From positions 6,853,001 through 6,917,000 of the forward strand of contig NZ_LT670818.1 of assembly GCF_900129505.1 (NCBI RefSeq): DNA of 64,000 bases, in the 5' to 3' direction. The notes beneath the pieces are model-generated. The model searched no databases, was not told the DNA's origin, and worked only from the letters and a program-made list of their open reading frames with translations. Both the position numbers and the translations under genes were made by a program. Origin of the DNA: Bradyrhizobium erythrophlei. Lineage in GTDB: Bacteria > Pseudomonadota > Alphaproteobacteria > Rhizobiales > Xanthobacteraceae. Shown piece by piece: positions 44,856 through 52,822 of the stretch (within the stretch, counting starts at the first letter, position 1; the number at the start of each line of letters is the position of its first letter).

Positions 44856-45308
44856 ATGACCGATCGAGCCCGAGTGCCGAAGGCGCAAGATTATTCGGTG
44901 GTGCCGGGATCGCTGGGCCCTCGCCGCGATTTCCGCATCAGCGTCGGCTTGCGCGAGGGCTGGGATGCCGAAGGCCGCGTCTTCGACATTTCCGAAGCCG
45001 TCCGCACCGCGCGTGCCTGGATGAAGCGCCGCGTGGAAGCCGGCCAGCCGGCCCTCTCCGGCATGTTCACCCGCGCCGAAGTCACCTACGCATGGCCGCG
45101 CCCGGATGGCACGGTTGGCTCGGACCGCGAACCGGTGGCGCTGTTCACCGGCGAAGCGGTTCACGCCTATCTCGGCCATCTGTCCGACGAGGCGATCGTG
45201 GCGATGTTGAACGAGCTGTCGATCGAACTCGGCGCCGCGCTGGGGCAGGAGCGAATTTATGTCGCCTTCGCCGACCGGACCTGGATCCTGGATGCCGGCG
45301 AGCATTAG
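44856..45308 (+). CDS. hypothetical protein
   Basis: A 150-residue soluble protein starting at the ATG at 44856 after a GAAGGCGACAG stretch. It has mixed alpha/beta character (RRDFRISVGLREGWDAEGRV, then ERIYVAFADRTWILDAGE), and no family was recognised. It is probably co-transcribed with the microprotein upstream. Confidence 0.65.
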   Translation: MTDRARVPKAQDYSVVPGSLGPRRDFRISVGLREGWDAEGRVFDISEAVRTARAWMKRRVEAGQPALSGMFTRAEVTYAWPRPDGTVGSDREPVALFTGEAVHAYLGHLSDEAIVAMLNELSIELGAALGQERIYVAFADRTWILDAGEH

Positions 45309-45439
45309 AAGCGGGCCGCTCAGGGCCGGTTCCCCGCGAAACAAATCCGCCTCGTCAAGAAGCCGTTTTCCTGGCTCCGCGAAGTGCTCCCGAAACGAAC
45401 AGCGTTCAAGGTGAGCTAGCCAAACAACGGAGTGCGGCC

Positions 45440-45523
45440 ATGTGGGAACTCATCAACGCCCTCTACCGGGAATATTGCCGGGCGCGTGTTTCCGAGATGC
45501 GGAAGTTTGGTCCGGTGCACTGA
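45440..45523 (+). CDS. 27-residue microprotein
   Basis: MWELINALYREYCRARVSEM followed by RKFGPVH and a stop. A GGAG site lies 8 bases before the ATG. The amphipathic, basic helix resembles very small proteins annotated in other rhizobia. Confidence 0.55.
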   Translation: MWELINALYREYCRARVSEMRKFGPVH

Positions 45524-45691
45524 GCGTGCGGAGCTGGGCATCGCCGCTTGTCGAAGTAGCCGAGCGCTGGCGCCCTCTGGGGTAGGTGTAAAGGGGTGCG
45601 CCCGGCTACTGCCGCGCGGCGGTGCGGCACCATCATGAAATCACCGATACTTTAATTTTGCGCGAAATCCGGGCGTTAGCGGCAAATTTTG

Positions 45692-45835
45692 ATGCGTTGG
45701 TTGCGCTGGGCGCACCGCGACGCCAGTGCTGCGTTGGGAATGGCGTCCGGTTTCGCCTTGATCTCTCTCATCATCGCTTGTGCCCTGGTTGTCACGATGA
45801 CCCATTGGTTGCGCGATCCTGCGCCGCACGGTTAA
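45692..45835 (+). CDS. 47-residue membrane microprotein
   Basis: A basic N terminus (MRWLRWAHRDASAALG) is followed by one membrane segment (FALISLIIACALVVTMTHWL) and a short tail. The ribosome site is weak. The surrounding 45309-45904 interval shows only this and the 27-residue frame. Confidence 0.5.
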   Translation: MRWLRWAHRDASAALGMASGFALISLIIACALVVTMTHWLRDPAPHG

Positions 45836-45904
45836 TGGCGTGCTAACGCCGACCCGCTGGATCACGGATCCCGCGACTGGCAGATGCAGGCATCACCGGC
45901 GATC

Positions 45905-46219
45905 CTACCAAGGCTCTCCGGTGTCGCAGAGATAGGTCCGCGGCAGCACGCGATAGGCCGTGTATCGATAATAGGGCCGGTAGGCATAGCCGAGATAAAC
46001 CGCCGGCGGCTCTCCGGCATAATAGGCGCCGTGATAGAAATTATAGACCGGGCCGACGGCGCAGCGGTAGGGAGCCCAACCGACACCGCCGATCCGCGGC
46101 GCCACGCCGATCTCGGCAGGAATCACAGGCCACCGCTCATGCGCCTGCGCCGGTACGGCGACCGCCGCGACAGTTGCGTTCAAGGCGGCCGCGATCACCG
46201 AAGACAACGCGTTTCTCAT
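45905..46219 (-). CDS. Tyr/Pro-rich exported protein
   Basis: A 104-residue protein from the ATG at 46219 (AGGATG site). A signal peptide (MRNALSSVIAAALNATVAAV, cleaved near PAQA) precedes a Tyr-rich region (GPVYNFYHGAYYAGEP, GYAYRPYYRYTAYR) with two Cys. Similar proteins are common in Bradyrhizobium; function unknown. Confidence 0.65.
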   Translation of the reverse strand: MRNALSSVIAAALNATVAAVAVPAQAHERWPVIPAEIGVAPRIGGVGWAPYRCAVGPVYNFYHGAYYAGEPPAVYLGYAYRPYYRYTAYRVLPRTYLCDTGEPW

Positions 46220-46373
46220 TTGCACATCCTGCAAGCTGCACGAGAGAGATTGTCGGCCTCAATGGCGGTGCTGTCAAAAAAGCCCTAGCGTCAGTCCGGG
46301 GCCTTGCCGTTCCGAAAGCCTTCGCGGCGGCGCGGAGTCCATGAAATCAATAGGGCGCGACGACCGGACCGCC

Positions 46374-46457
46374 CTAGTTGAACTTCACGCTGATGCCGGC
46401 GCGGACCATGTCGTCGGTCAATTTGGTATCGCGGGTGACGACCGTGAGGGCCGCCAA
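46374..46457 (-). pseudogene. possible outer-membrane protein 3' remnant
   Basis: The minus-strand frame ends VVTRDTKLTDDMVRAGISVK then FN and a stop. That is a typical last beta-strand of outer-membrane porin-like proteins with a terminal aromatic signature. An in-frame stop only 27 codons upstream shows that the rest is gone. Confidence 0.35.
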
Positions 46458-46794
46458 TCACGACCGGCGGACTGAGATACTTCATGGCGTCATCCCCAAC
46501 CTCCACGAGAGGCTTCAATCTAGCAATGCCAGGTCGTGCTGACTGTGTCGGAGCAGCAACGGTTGCACGAAAACTCCCAGTGGCGACACCGCGCACCTCC
46601 CGGCCGCACCGGCGACTTCGCCCACATACGCCGCAGCGTAGGCCCTGTTCTTACCGGCTCTGTCTCAGCGTGATGCAAGCGTGTTGCATAAAATCATCAT
46701 CAAGATTTCAAAATTCAATTTCTCCCGGAATTCTTTTGACTGTGTAGTGACCTCTGCCGTTAGGTCATTGGCGCTGGGCCTAAGGATCGTTGCC

Positions 46795-46881
46795 ATGTTG
46801 GATACAGTTACTGCGCTCTTCGGCGTCATCAGTGTCGGAATCTTCGTGGCTCACGCCGTCGACGGCTACTGGTCGCGCTGA
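46795..46881 (+). CDS. 28-residue membrane microprotein
   Basis: MLDTVTALFGVISVGIFVAH followed by AVDGYWSR and a stop, with AAGGAT 7 bases before the ATG. It forms one short membrane helix. It resembles a family of tiny proteins seen in Bradyrhizobium. Confidence 0.6.
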   Translation: MLDTVTALFGVISVGIFVAHAVDGYWSR

Positions 46882-47197
46882 CCGGCCGCCCGCCGAAGCC
46901 GCCCGCGCCACCGCCTCGATCGTCGGCCCGCACCGCAAGCTTTCGCCTCACCGTTTTCCCGTGGCTGGCTTGCCGTCCGTCTCTGACGACGGACTCCTCC
47001 CGACGATAGGCCCTGAACCAAACCAACCCGGCCGGTGGCATGGCCTTGCGCGGCCCCGGGAAGCCAGCTTGCCTCGGCGCGGAAGCCGGTGCCGGCCCCT
47101 GTTGATAACCCCCTGCCCGCGGTTTGCACGGCGTGACAGAAGTCGGCGGCGTGTTATCGACGGGCCAAGTACACTGCTCAGGACGGACGGAACCACC
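46882..47197. other. intergenic, nothing recognised
   Basis: About 315 bp, GC-rich and open in several frames but without a ribosome site or family features. Confidence 0.5.
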
Positions 47198-47788
47198 ATG
47201 CGGATTACCCTCGTCGGCTCCCGCCATTTCGGCGTGGCCACCTTGAACATGCTGCGCCAGCATGGGGTCGACATCATCAGGGTCGTGGTGGCCGACGCCG
47301 AAGACCGCCTGGCCTCGACCGCCGAGGCGGCCGGGATCGAGGTGGTCGTGCAGTCCAATCCTAAGCTGGTGGTGGCGAGGGAAATCGCCGAAGGCAGCGA
47401 CCTGATCGTGACGGCGCACAGCCACGCCCGCATCAGCAAGGAGGCGCTGGCCGTCGCAAAGCTCGGCGGCATCGGCTATCACCCCTCGTTGCTGCCGCGG
47501 CACCGCGGCCTTGCCGCGGTGGAATGGACCATCCGCGAACGCGATCCGATCGCCGGCGGCACGGTCTACCATCTTGCCGACCGCATGGACGCCGGTGCGA
47601 TCGCCGCCCAGGAGTGGTGCTTCGTCAAGAAAGGCGAAACGGCGCGCGAGCTGTGGGAGCGCGTGCTCGCGCCGCTCGGCCAGAAGCTTCTTGGCGAAGT
47701 CATCGACTACGCCAGGGCCCATGACAGCCTGCCCGCGAAACCCCAGGACGAGCAGTTCGCGACCTTGGCACCGAGGCTCTCGGAATAA
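47198..47788 (+). CDS. formyltransferase-like protein
   Basis: A 196-residue protein of the formyl_trans fold (GAR or Met-tRNA formyltransferase N-terminal domain) without the C-terminal domain of Fmt. The active-site segment reads GGIGYHPSLLPRHRG: His95 is kept, Asp131 is in MDAGAI, but the catalytic Asn two residues before His is Gly93. It probably uses a formyl-folate with altered chemistry or binds a related ligand. Monocistronic. Confidence 0.8.
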   Translation: MRITLVGSRHFGVATLNMLRQHGVDIIRVVVADAEDRLASTAEAAGIEVVVQSNPKLVVAREIAEGSDLIVTAHSHARISKEALAVAKLGGIGYHPSLLPRHRGLAAVEWTIRERDPIAGGTVYHLADRMDAGAIAAQEWCFVKKGETARELWERVLAPLGQKLLGEVIDYARAHDSLPAKPQDEQFATLAPRLSE

Positions 47789-47840
47789 ACCAAACCTTTC
47801 GAAGTAATTAGATACCGCAAAGCGGCGACTGTCATCTTGG

Positions 47841-47876
47841 GCCGGACATCGGCTCGAAGCCGGACATCGGCTCAAA
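47841..47876. repeat. 18-bp tandem duplication
   Basis: GCCGGACATCGGCTCGAA followed by GCCGGACATCGGCTCAAA, one mismatch. Confidence 0.8.
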
Positions 47877-47915
47877 AAGGGTAAATTATCGTTCCCGAGG
47901 CGGAACCATCCCTCG

Positions 47916-47931
47916 GATCAAATCTTTGATC
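47916..47931. promoter_or_regulatory. inverted repeat before a small exported protein gene
   Basis: GATCAAA and TTTGATC separated by TC, 95 bp before the start at 48026. It could be an operator or a hairpin. Confidence 0.35.
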
Positions 47932-48025
47932 TGATGGGAACTTTTATGGTTACTGCGGTGCAGCAAATTTTGGACACATTGTGCCCGGATAAGCCACGTC
48001 ATCATACACATCGGGGATTTGATTC

Positions 48026-48382
48026 ATGCGCTTCAATCGCATTGGTTTTGCAATTTTTGCTTCCGCCCTCTCCGCAGCCGCTGTCGCCGGCGCACCCGCT
48101 ATGGCCCAGACGCCGTATGACGGACTTTGGAGTGTTACAGTTGTAACCAAAAGCGGCACCTGTGAACCACAGACGCGCTCGACGCTTACTATCACCGACG
48201 GTAAAGTTTCTGCGGCCGGCGCCGACGTGACCGGCAGCATCGGACGCGAAGGCGTCGTGAAGGTCTCAATCGGTGGTGCCTATGCAAATGGTCAGCTCAG
48301 CGGGAATTCCGGATCGGGAAAATGGAACGGGGCGTCCGCAGGCATCCCCTGCAGCGGCCGCTGGGAAGCTTCCCGCCAGTAA
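48026..48382 (+). CDS. small exported protein
   Basis: A 118-residue protein with a signal peptide (RIGFAIFASALSAAAVAGAP, cleaved at AMAQ). The domain is a beta-rich fold (TPYDGLWSVTVVTKSGTCEP, then GKWNGASAGIPCSGRWEASR) with one Cys pair. This type is widespread in Bradyrhizobium; function unknown. The next gene begins in or just after its 3' end. Confidence 0.75.
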   Translation: MRFNRIGFAIFASALSAAAVAGAPAMAQTPYDGLWSVTVVTKSGTCEPQTRSTLTITDGKVSAAGADVTGSIGREGVVKVSIGGAYANGQLSGNSGSGKWNGASAGIPCSGRWEASRQ

Positions 48383-48893
48383 CGCCAGCCGCCGACCGGC
48401 CGGCAGCCTCGCATTCGCCGGACGCCTGATCTTCGCCGTCGTCGCGCTATTCGTCGCGGCGGCGACGGCATCCCCAAGCCACGCACAATCGGGACCGTTT
48501 ACCGGGATGGCCGGTGTCTGGTCCGGCGGGGGCACCGTCACCCTCGACGACGGCTCGACCGAGCGCATTCGTTGCCGCGAAACCGCGGCTGTCGGTGCCG
48601 GCGGCGCCGGCCTCAATCTGACCCTCGCCTGCGCCAGCGACAGCTACAAATTCGATCTCAGCGGCAACGTCGTCTCCGAGCGCGGCGCGCTTTCGGGCAC
48701 GTGGAGCGAGGCCAGCCGCGGCGTCACGGGCTCCCTCGAAGGTCGGGGCGGAAACGGCAATTTCGAGGTGGTCGCGAACGCGGGCGGGTTCACCGCCCGC
48801 CTTTCAGTGGCGACCCGCGGCAGCCGGCAATCCGTTTCCATCAGGGCCGAGAGCGGCTTCCGCGGTGCCACGATCGCGCTGGCCCGCCGCTAA
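48288..48893 (+). CDS. exported beta-rich protein, start uncertain
   Basis: The domain after the signal (LIFAVVALFVAAATASPSHA) reads MAGVWSGGGTVTLDDGSTER and LACASDSYKFDLSGNVVS, a family well represented in Bradyrhizobium. There is no ATG, GTG or TTG close to the signal peptide. The nearest in-frame ATG at 48288 overlaps the previous gene by 95 bp and would add a 48-residue tail. The start may have been lost or may lie in that overlap. Confidence 0.65.
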   Translation: MVSSAGIPDRENGTGRPQASPAAAAGKLPASNASRRPAGSLAFAGRLIFAVVALFVAAATASPSHAQSGPFTGMAGVWSGGGTVTLDDGSTERIRCRETAAVGAGGAGLNLTLACASDSYKFDLSGNVVSERGALSGTWSEASRGVTGSLEGRGGNGNFEVVANAGGFTARLSVATRGSRQSVSIRAESGFRGATIALARR

Positions 48894-48911
48894 CCCGCGC
48901 TGGCGGTGGCT

Positions 48912-49115
48912 TTAGCTGCGCTGCCCCGGCGCTGCCAGCTTCGCCGCAGTCTGCTTCATGGTTTTTGCAATCAGCAGCGCCTGTTCCCTGCTGAAGGCGA
49001 AATCCTGAACGCCTTTATGCGTGGTCAGCGAAAGCACCATGATATCGGGCTGGTTCTCGGGCCAGCCGGTGGCGAAGGCGGTCACGAATTCTGCCGAGGC
49101 GGATCGATTTGTCAT
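48912..49115 (-). CDS. small hypothetical protein
   Basis: A 67-residue protein starting at ATG 49115 after a GAAGTCC-type site (MTNRSASAEFVTAFATGWPE, then KGVQDFAFSREQALLIAKTM). It seems soluble; function unknown. Confidence 0.6.
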   Translation of the reverse strand: MTNRSASAEFVTAFATGWPENQPDIMVLSLTTHKGVQDFAFSREQALLIAKTMKQTAAKLAAPGQRS

Positions 49116-49224
49116 CTGGACTTCCTTCACGAAGATTTTGTGACGTTGCGTTTCTTGCAGCCAATGATGGTTGCCGGCGGACGAACGCCGCGGTGCAGGG
49201 CGCCATCGATGGCGCGGTCAGCCC

Positions 49225-49620
49225 TTAAGCCCCCGGCACGAAGGCCGTGACTTCGATCTCGACCTTCGCCCGCTCATCGACGAGACCTGCGATGTAAAGC
49301 AGCGTCGACGGCGGAAAGTTCTTGCCCAGCGTCTCGCGCCAGGCAGCACCGATGCCGGCACCGGCGGCTTCGTACTCGCCGCGGCCGGTCAGATACCAGG
49401 TCAGCCGAACGATGTGCTGAGGTCCCGCACCGGCCTCGCCCAACAGCTTGATGATCTTCCGCAAGGCCGCGCCGACCTGCCCGGCCATGTCGGCGGGATA
49501 GTCGCCCTTCTCGTCGCCGGTCTGGCCGGCCAGCACAATCCACCGGCCCGGACCGTCGATCTCGAAGCCGTGCGAGAAGCCGCGCGGCTTCGGCCAGTCG
49601 GCAGGTTGCAGGGTACGCAT
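49225..49620 (-). CDS. RidA/YjgF family protein lacking the catalytic Arg
   Basis: A 131-residue protein with the RidA fold (VLAGQTGDEKG; VRLTWYLTGRGEY; KVEIEVTAFV). In imine/enamine deaminases the turn reads P-x-R-(S/T); here it is FPPSTLLYI, so the Arg that binds the substrate carboxylate is Ser. It thus belongs to a non-RidA Rid subgroup, and deaminase activity should not be assumed. Monocistronic. Confidence 0.88.
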   Translation of the reverse strand: MRTLQPADWPKPRGFSHGFEIDGPGRWIVLAGQTGDEKGDYPADMAGQVGAALRKIIKLLGEAGAGPQHIVRLTWYLTGRGEYEAAGAGIGAAWRETLGKNFPPSTLLYIAGLVDERAKVEIEVTAFVPGA

Positions 49621-49653
49621 GAGCAGGTTCTCCAGATTTTAGTTTTATACCAG

Positions 49654-49733
49654 CGTCATTCCGGGGCGCGTCGAAGACGCGAACCCGGAATCTCGAGATT
49701 CCGGATCTGCACTTAGCGCATCCCGGAATGACG
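49654..49733. repeat. 80-bp REP-like palindromic element
   Basis: Perfect 12-bp inverted ends (CGTCATTCCGGG ... CCCGGAATGACG) enclose a perfect 20-bp palindrome at 49685-49704 (CCGGAATCTCGAGATTCCGG). It resembles small mobile palindromic repeats of Bradyrhizobium. A related copy starts at 63979 at the window edge. Confidence 0.8.
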
Positions 49734-49877
49734 GCAAGAATCCTTAGCACCCATTGCCCCGGCAGCGCATCACTGCATCAGCCCATTTGCGCGTTGCAAA
49801 TTCGCACCAAGTCGCCGATACCGGCGGGCCCACCTCAACCTCCCCGCGACGAGCACCATGTCTGGCACTTCCGGCTG

Positions 49878-50756
49878 ATGAACAAGACCCCGTCCGTACC
49901 GAGGGCCGCGCTGTGGATGGCGGGCTGGCTCGCCCTGATGCTGATCGTGACGGTCGCCGGCCGCGAAACCCTGCGCGAGCTGAACGTGTTTCAGGTCATG
50001 GAGGTGCGCTCGATCATCGGCCTGCTGATACTGGTCCCCATGATCCGCAGCCAGGGCGGTTTCGCGGCGATGCGAACGTCGCGTCCGCTGCAGCATATCG
50101 GGCGCAACCTCGCTCACTATGCCGCGCAGATTGGCTGGTTCTTCTCCCTGACGCTGATTCCGCTGGGCCAGGTGGTCTCGATCGAATTCACCATGCCGAT
50201 CTGGACCGCGATCCTAGCGGCGGGTTTCCTCGGCGAGCGCATGACCTTCGGCAAGGTCGCGGCCATCGTGCTCGGCATCGTTGGCGTGATCGTCATCGTC
50301 CGCCCCGTCGCCGGCGAGATCAATCCGGGCCAGCTGATCGCGCTTGGCGCGGCCGTGGGGTTCGGCGTTTCCATCGCCATGATGAAGTCGCTGACCCGCA
50401 CCGAAAAGACGCTGGCGATCATCTTCTGGATGCTGGTGATCCAGTCCGCGGCCGGATTCCTCCCCGCGCTCTATGTCTGGCAATGGCCGTCGGCTTACGC
50501 CTGGGGTTGGATGGTCGTGCTCGGATTCTGCGGCACCTTCACCCACTACTGCATGGCGCGCGCGATGCTGTATGCCGATGCCACCGTGGTGCTGCCGCTG
50601 GATTTCCTGCGGGTTCCGCTGACGGCAATCATGGGCTGGCTGATCTATTTCGAGCGGCTGGACATGTTCACGGTGCTCGGCGCCGCGCTGATCCTGACCG
50701 GCAATCTCCTGAACCTGAGATCCGCCCAGCCGGCTCCCGCGCGCGTTGGTACCTGA
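49878..50756 (+). CDS. EamA family DMT transporter
   Basis: A 292-residue membrane protein starting at ATG 49878. It has ten hydrophobic segments in two EamA repeats; GQVVSIEFTMPIWTAILAAG and the second-half LPLDFLRVPLTAIMGWLIYF are characteristic. It is a drug/metabolite exporter with unknown substrate. An upstream in-frame extension overlaps the palindromic repeat and is unlikely to be coding. Confidence 0.9.
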   Translation: MNKTPSVPRAALWMAGWLALMLIVTVAGRETLRELNVFQVMEVRSIIGLLILVPMIRSQGGFAAMRTSRPLQHIGRNLAHYAAQIGWFFSLTLIPLGQVVSIEFTMPIWTAILAAGFLGERMTFGKVAAIVLGIVGVIVIVRPVAGEINPGQLIALGAAVGFGVSIAMMKSLTRTEKTLAIIFWMLVIQSAAGFLPALYVWQWPSAYAWGWMVVLGFCGTFTHYCMARAMLYADATVVLPLDFLRVPLTAIMGWLIYFERLDMFTVLGAALILTGNLLNLRSAQPAPARVGT

Positions 50757-50800
50757 GCGCTCTGCTCGCCTGCCGTGATTTTTCGCATCCGCTTCCCAAT

Positions 50801-50816
50801 TGTGATCTAAATCACG
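50801..50816. promoter_or_regulatory. CRP/FNR-type palindrome
   Basis: TGTGATCTAAATCACG fits the TGTGA-N6-TCACA CRP consensus with one mismatch. It lies 160 bp before the metacaspase-like gene and 45 bp after the transporter stop. Confidence 0.5.
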
Positions 50817-50975
50817 CAAGCGAGTGTGATGTTCCCGTAGCGTTTGCGAGCAGCGATGCGCGCTCGGCCAATTTGGGCAACGCCAAATTTTTTCCGGCGC
50901 GGAGTGTGGCGTTTTCGTGTAGCCTGCGGCCAAAGCTTTGTAGCCAAATTGTTTGATTCCATCAGGGGATTTCAG

Positions 50976-52391
50976 ATGCGCTACCTCACCGTCATTTTTT
51001 CCCTGTTCTGCATGCTGTTTACGGTCAACGCCGCGAAGGCCGACAAGCGCGTCGCCTTCGTCGTCGGCAACGGCGCCTACAAGAACGTGGCACAGCTTCC
51101 CAACCCGCCGATCGACGCCAAGGCGATGGCGGCAGTGCTTCGCAATGTCGGCTTCGATGTCGTCGAAGGCACCAACCTGACCCGCGATACCATGACCGAG
51201 CGCTTGCTCGAATTCGGCAAGAAGGCGCAAGGCGCCGACGTCGCGGTGTTCTTCTATGCCGGCCACGGCATCGCCATCAGCGGCACCAATTATCTCTTGC
51301 CGATCGATGCCGACATCAAGTCGGAAATGGACGTCAAGCTGGGCGCGGCGATCAATATCGATCTCACGCTCGACCAGACGATGAGCGACGCCAAGGTCAA
51401 GCTGGTGTTCCTCGACGCCTGCCGCGACAATCCGTTCGCCGCCAAGATCAAATCGAATTCGGCGACCCGCAGCGTGTCGGTGCAGTCGGGTCTTGCGGAA
51501 ATGAAGTCGGGCGAAGGCACGCTGATCGCATTCGCCACCGGCCCCGGGCAGACCGCACTCGACGGCCAGGAAGGCACCAATAGCCCGTTCACCCGCGCCC
51601 TGATCGCCCATATCACCACGCCGGGCGTGGAGATCCAGCAGGCGATGACCGAGGTCCGCGCCCAGGTCAATGAAGAGACCAACAAGGGCCAGTTGCCATG
51701 GGGACATACCAACCTGATCGGTTCGGTCTACCTGAACCCGGCTGCCGCCCCTGCTCCCGGCGCCGCCGGCGCCCCGGCCCCGGCCGCGGTTGCGTCGACC
51801 TCGGGCGGTTCGGACGTGGAGCTGGAGTTCTGGCGTTCGGTCAAGGAATCCAACAAGCCGGAAGAACTCAACGCCTATCTGACCAACTATCCCAACGGCC
51901 AGTTCAAGTCGCTGGCGCTGGCCCGCATCGCCTCGCTGGAGAACGGGCCGTCGACCACCACCCGCAACCTGACCACCGGCATCGATCCCGCGACCTTCAC
52001 CCAGGAAGCGAACCAGACCACCGAAGACCAGATCGGCCTCGAGAAGGGCCAGCGCCGCGACGTGCAGCGCCGGCTGAATGGGCTTGGCTTCGACACCAAG
52101 GTGACCGGCAAGTTCGATGAGGCGACCCGCGCCGTCATCACGCGCTGGCAGGCCGCGCGCGGCTATCCCCAGTCCGGATTCCTCAACAAGCTGCAGCACA
52201 AGGCACTGTTGACCGAAATCGTCGCAACCACCCGGACGAGTTCCGACGATTCCGAAGATCGCCCTGCGCGCCGTGCCCGCCAAAGCGGTGGCGGTGGTGG
52301 TGGCGGCGGCCGCCGCGGTGGCGGGGATCCCGGTGCTGCCTTCATGGGTGGGGTGGTTGGCGGCATGATGGGCGGCATGTTCCGGCACTGA
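50976..52391 (+). CDS. caspase-family (metacaspase-like) protein with peptidoglycan-binding domain
   Basis: A 471-residue protein starting at ATG 50976 (AGGGGA site). A signal peptide (MRYLTVIFSLFCMLFTVNAA) is followed by the caspase domain with catalytic His97 (FFYAGHG) and Cys149 (FLDACRDNPF). An Ala/Pro linker follows, then a PG_binding_1-type helical domain (RRDVQRRLNGLGFDTKVTG, then TRAVITRWQAARG). The tail is Gly-rich. It is predicted to be an exported, Arg/Lys-specific cysteine peptidase tied to the cell wall. Domain order is common in rhizobia; physiological role unknown. Confidence 0.93.
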   Translation: MRYLTVIFSLFCMLFTVNAAKADKRVAFVVGNGAYKNVAQLPNPPIDAKAMAAVLRNVGFDVVEGTNLTRDTMTERLLEFGKKAQGADVAVFFYAGHGIAISGTNYLLPIDADIKSEMDVKLGAAINIDLTLDQTMSDAKVKLVFLDACRDNPFAAKIKSNSATRSVSVQSGLAEMKSGEGTLIAFATGPGQTALDGQEGTNSPFTRALIAHITTPGVEIQQAMTEVRAQVNEETNKGQLPWGHTNLIGSVYLNPAAAPAPGAAGAPAPAAVASTSGGSDVELEFWRSVKESNKPEELNAYLTNYPNGQFKSLALARIASLENGPSTTTRNLTTGIDPATFTQEANQTTEDQIGLEKGQRRDVQRRLNGLGFDTKVTGKFDEATRAVITRWQAARGYPQSGFLNKLQHKALLTEIVATTRTSSDDSEDRPARRARQSGGGGGGGGRRGGGDPGAAFMGGVVGGMMGGMFRH

Positions 52392-52423
52392 TTGTCAGCC
52401 CCGGAATGGCGAATTGCTAACGA

Positions 52424-52451
52424 AAAAGCCCGGGCCATCCCGGGCTTTTTT
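52424..52451 (+). terminator. rho-independent terminator
   Basis: AAAAAGCCCGG, loop GCCAT, CCGGGCTTTTT plus one T. An 11-bp perfect stem with a T tract 33 bp after the metacaspase stop. The A-tract on the left may let it work in both directions. Confidence 0.85.
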
Positions 52452-52576
52452 GATTCCGGCCTCGGAGCCCGCAAGGCTCCAATTTCCTTTTTGACGCGCT
52501 TTCTTCACGCAAACCGGTCTCCACCCCGCACCAAGTGCGGGGCAGGCTGTCGCTCGAAAACGCTATTGCGCCGGCT

Positions 52577-52822
52577 TTATTTCCCCGCCGCCTTCCGCAG
52601 CGCGTCGTTGATACGATCCTGCCAGCCGGGTCCACCCTCCTGGAAGTGCTCGAGCACGTCCTGGTCGATCCGCAACGAGATCAGTTGCTTGACGCCGGGA
52701 AGTGCCGCCGGTTTCGTCGGCGCCTCCGGCACCTTTGTCGTGGTGCGTTTGAACGCCGCTTCGGCTTCGGTGCGCGCGTCGTTCAGGGTTCTCGGCCGCC
52801 TCGGCTGATCCGCCATGGTCAA
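52577..52822 (-). CDS. BrnA-like antitoxin-family protein (orphan)
   Basis: An 81-residue protein. The C-terminal block [20 protein letters not shown] and [10 protein letters not shown] is the ribbon-helix-helix region of BrnA/COG3514 proteins. No BrnT toxin is adjacent. The ATG at 52822 overlaps the cysteine synthase stop (ATGA), indicating translational coupling; ATG at 52816 is an alternative. It may be a free-standing DNA-binding protein. Confidence 0.8.
   Translation of the reverse strand: MTMADQPRRPRTLNDARTEAEAAFKRTTTKVPEAPTKPAALPGVKQLISLRIDQDVLEHFQEGGPGWQDRINDALRKAAGK

Noticed and set aside
50214..52388. 724-codon open frame antisense to the transporter and metacaspase genes
   Set aside because: It mirrors genes with clear catalytic motifs; His/Arg/Asp-rich composition is typical of a GC-rich antisense frame.
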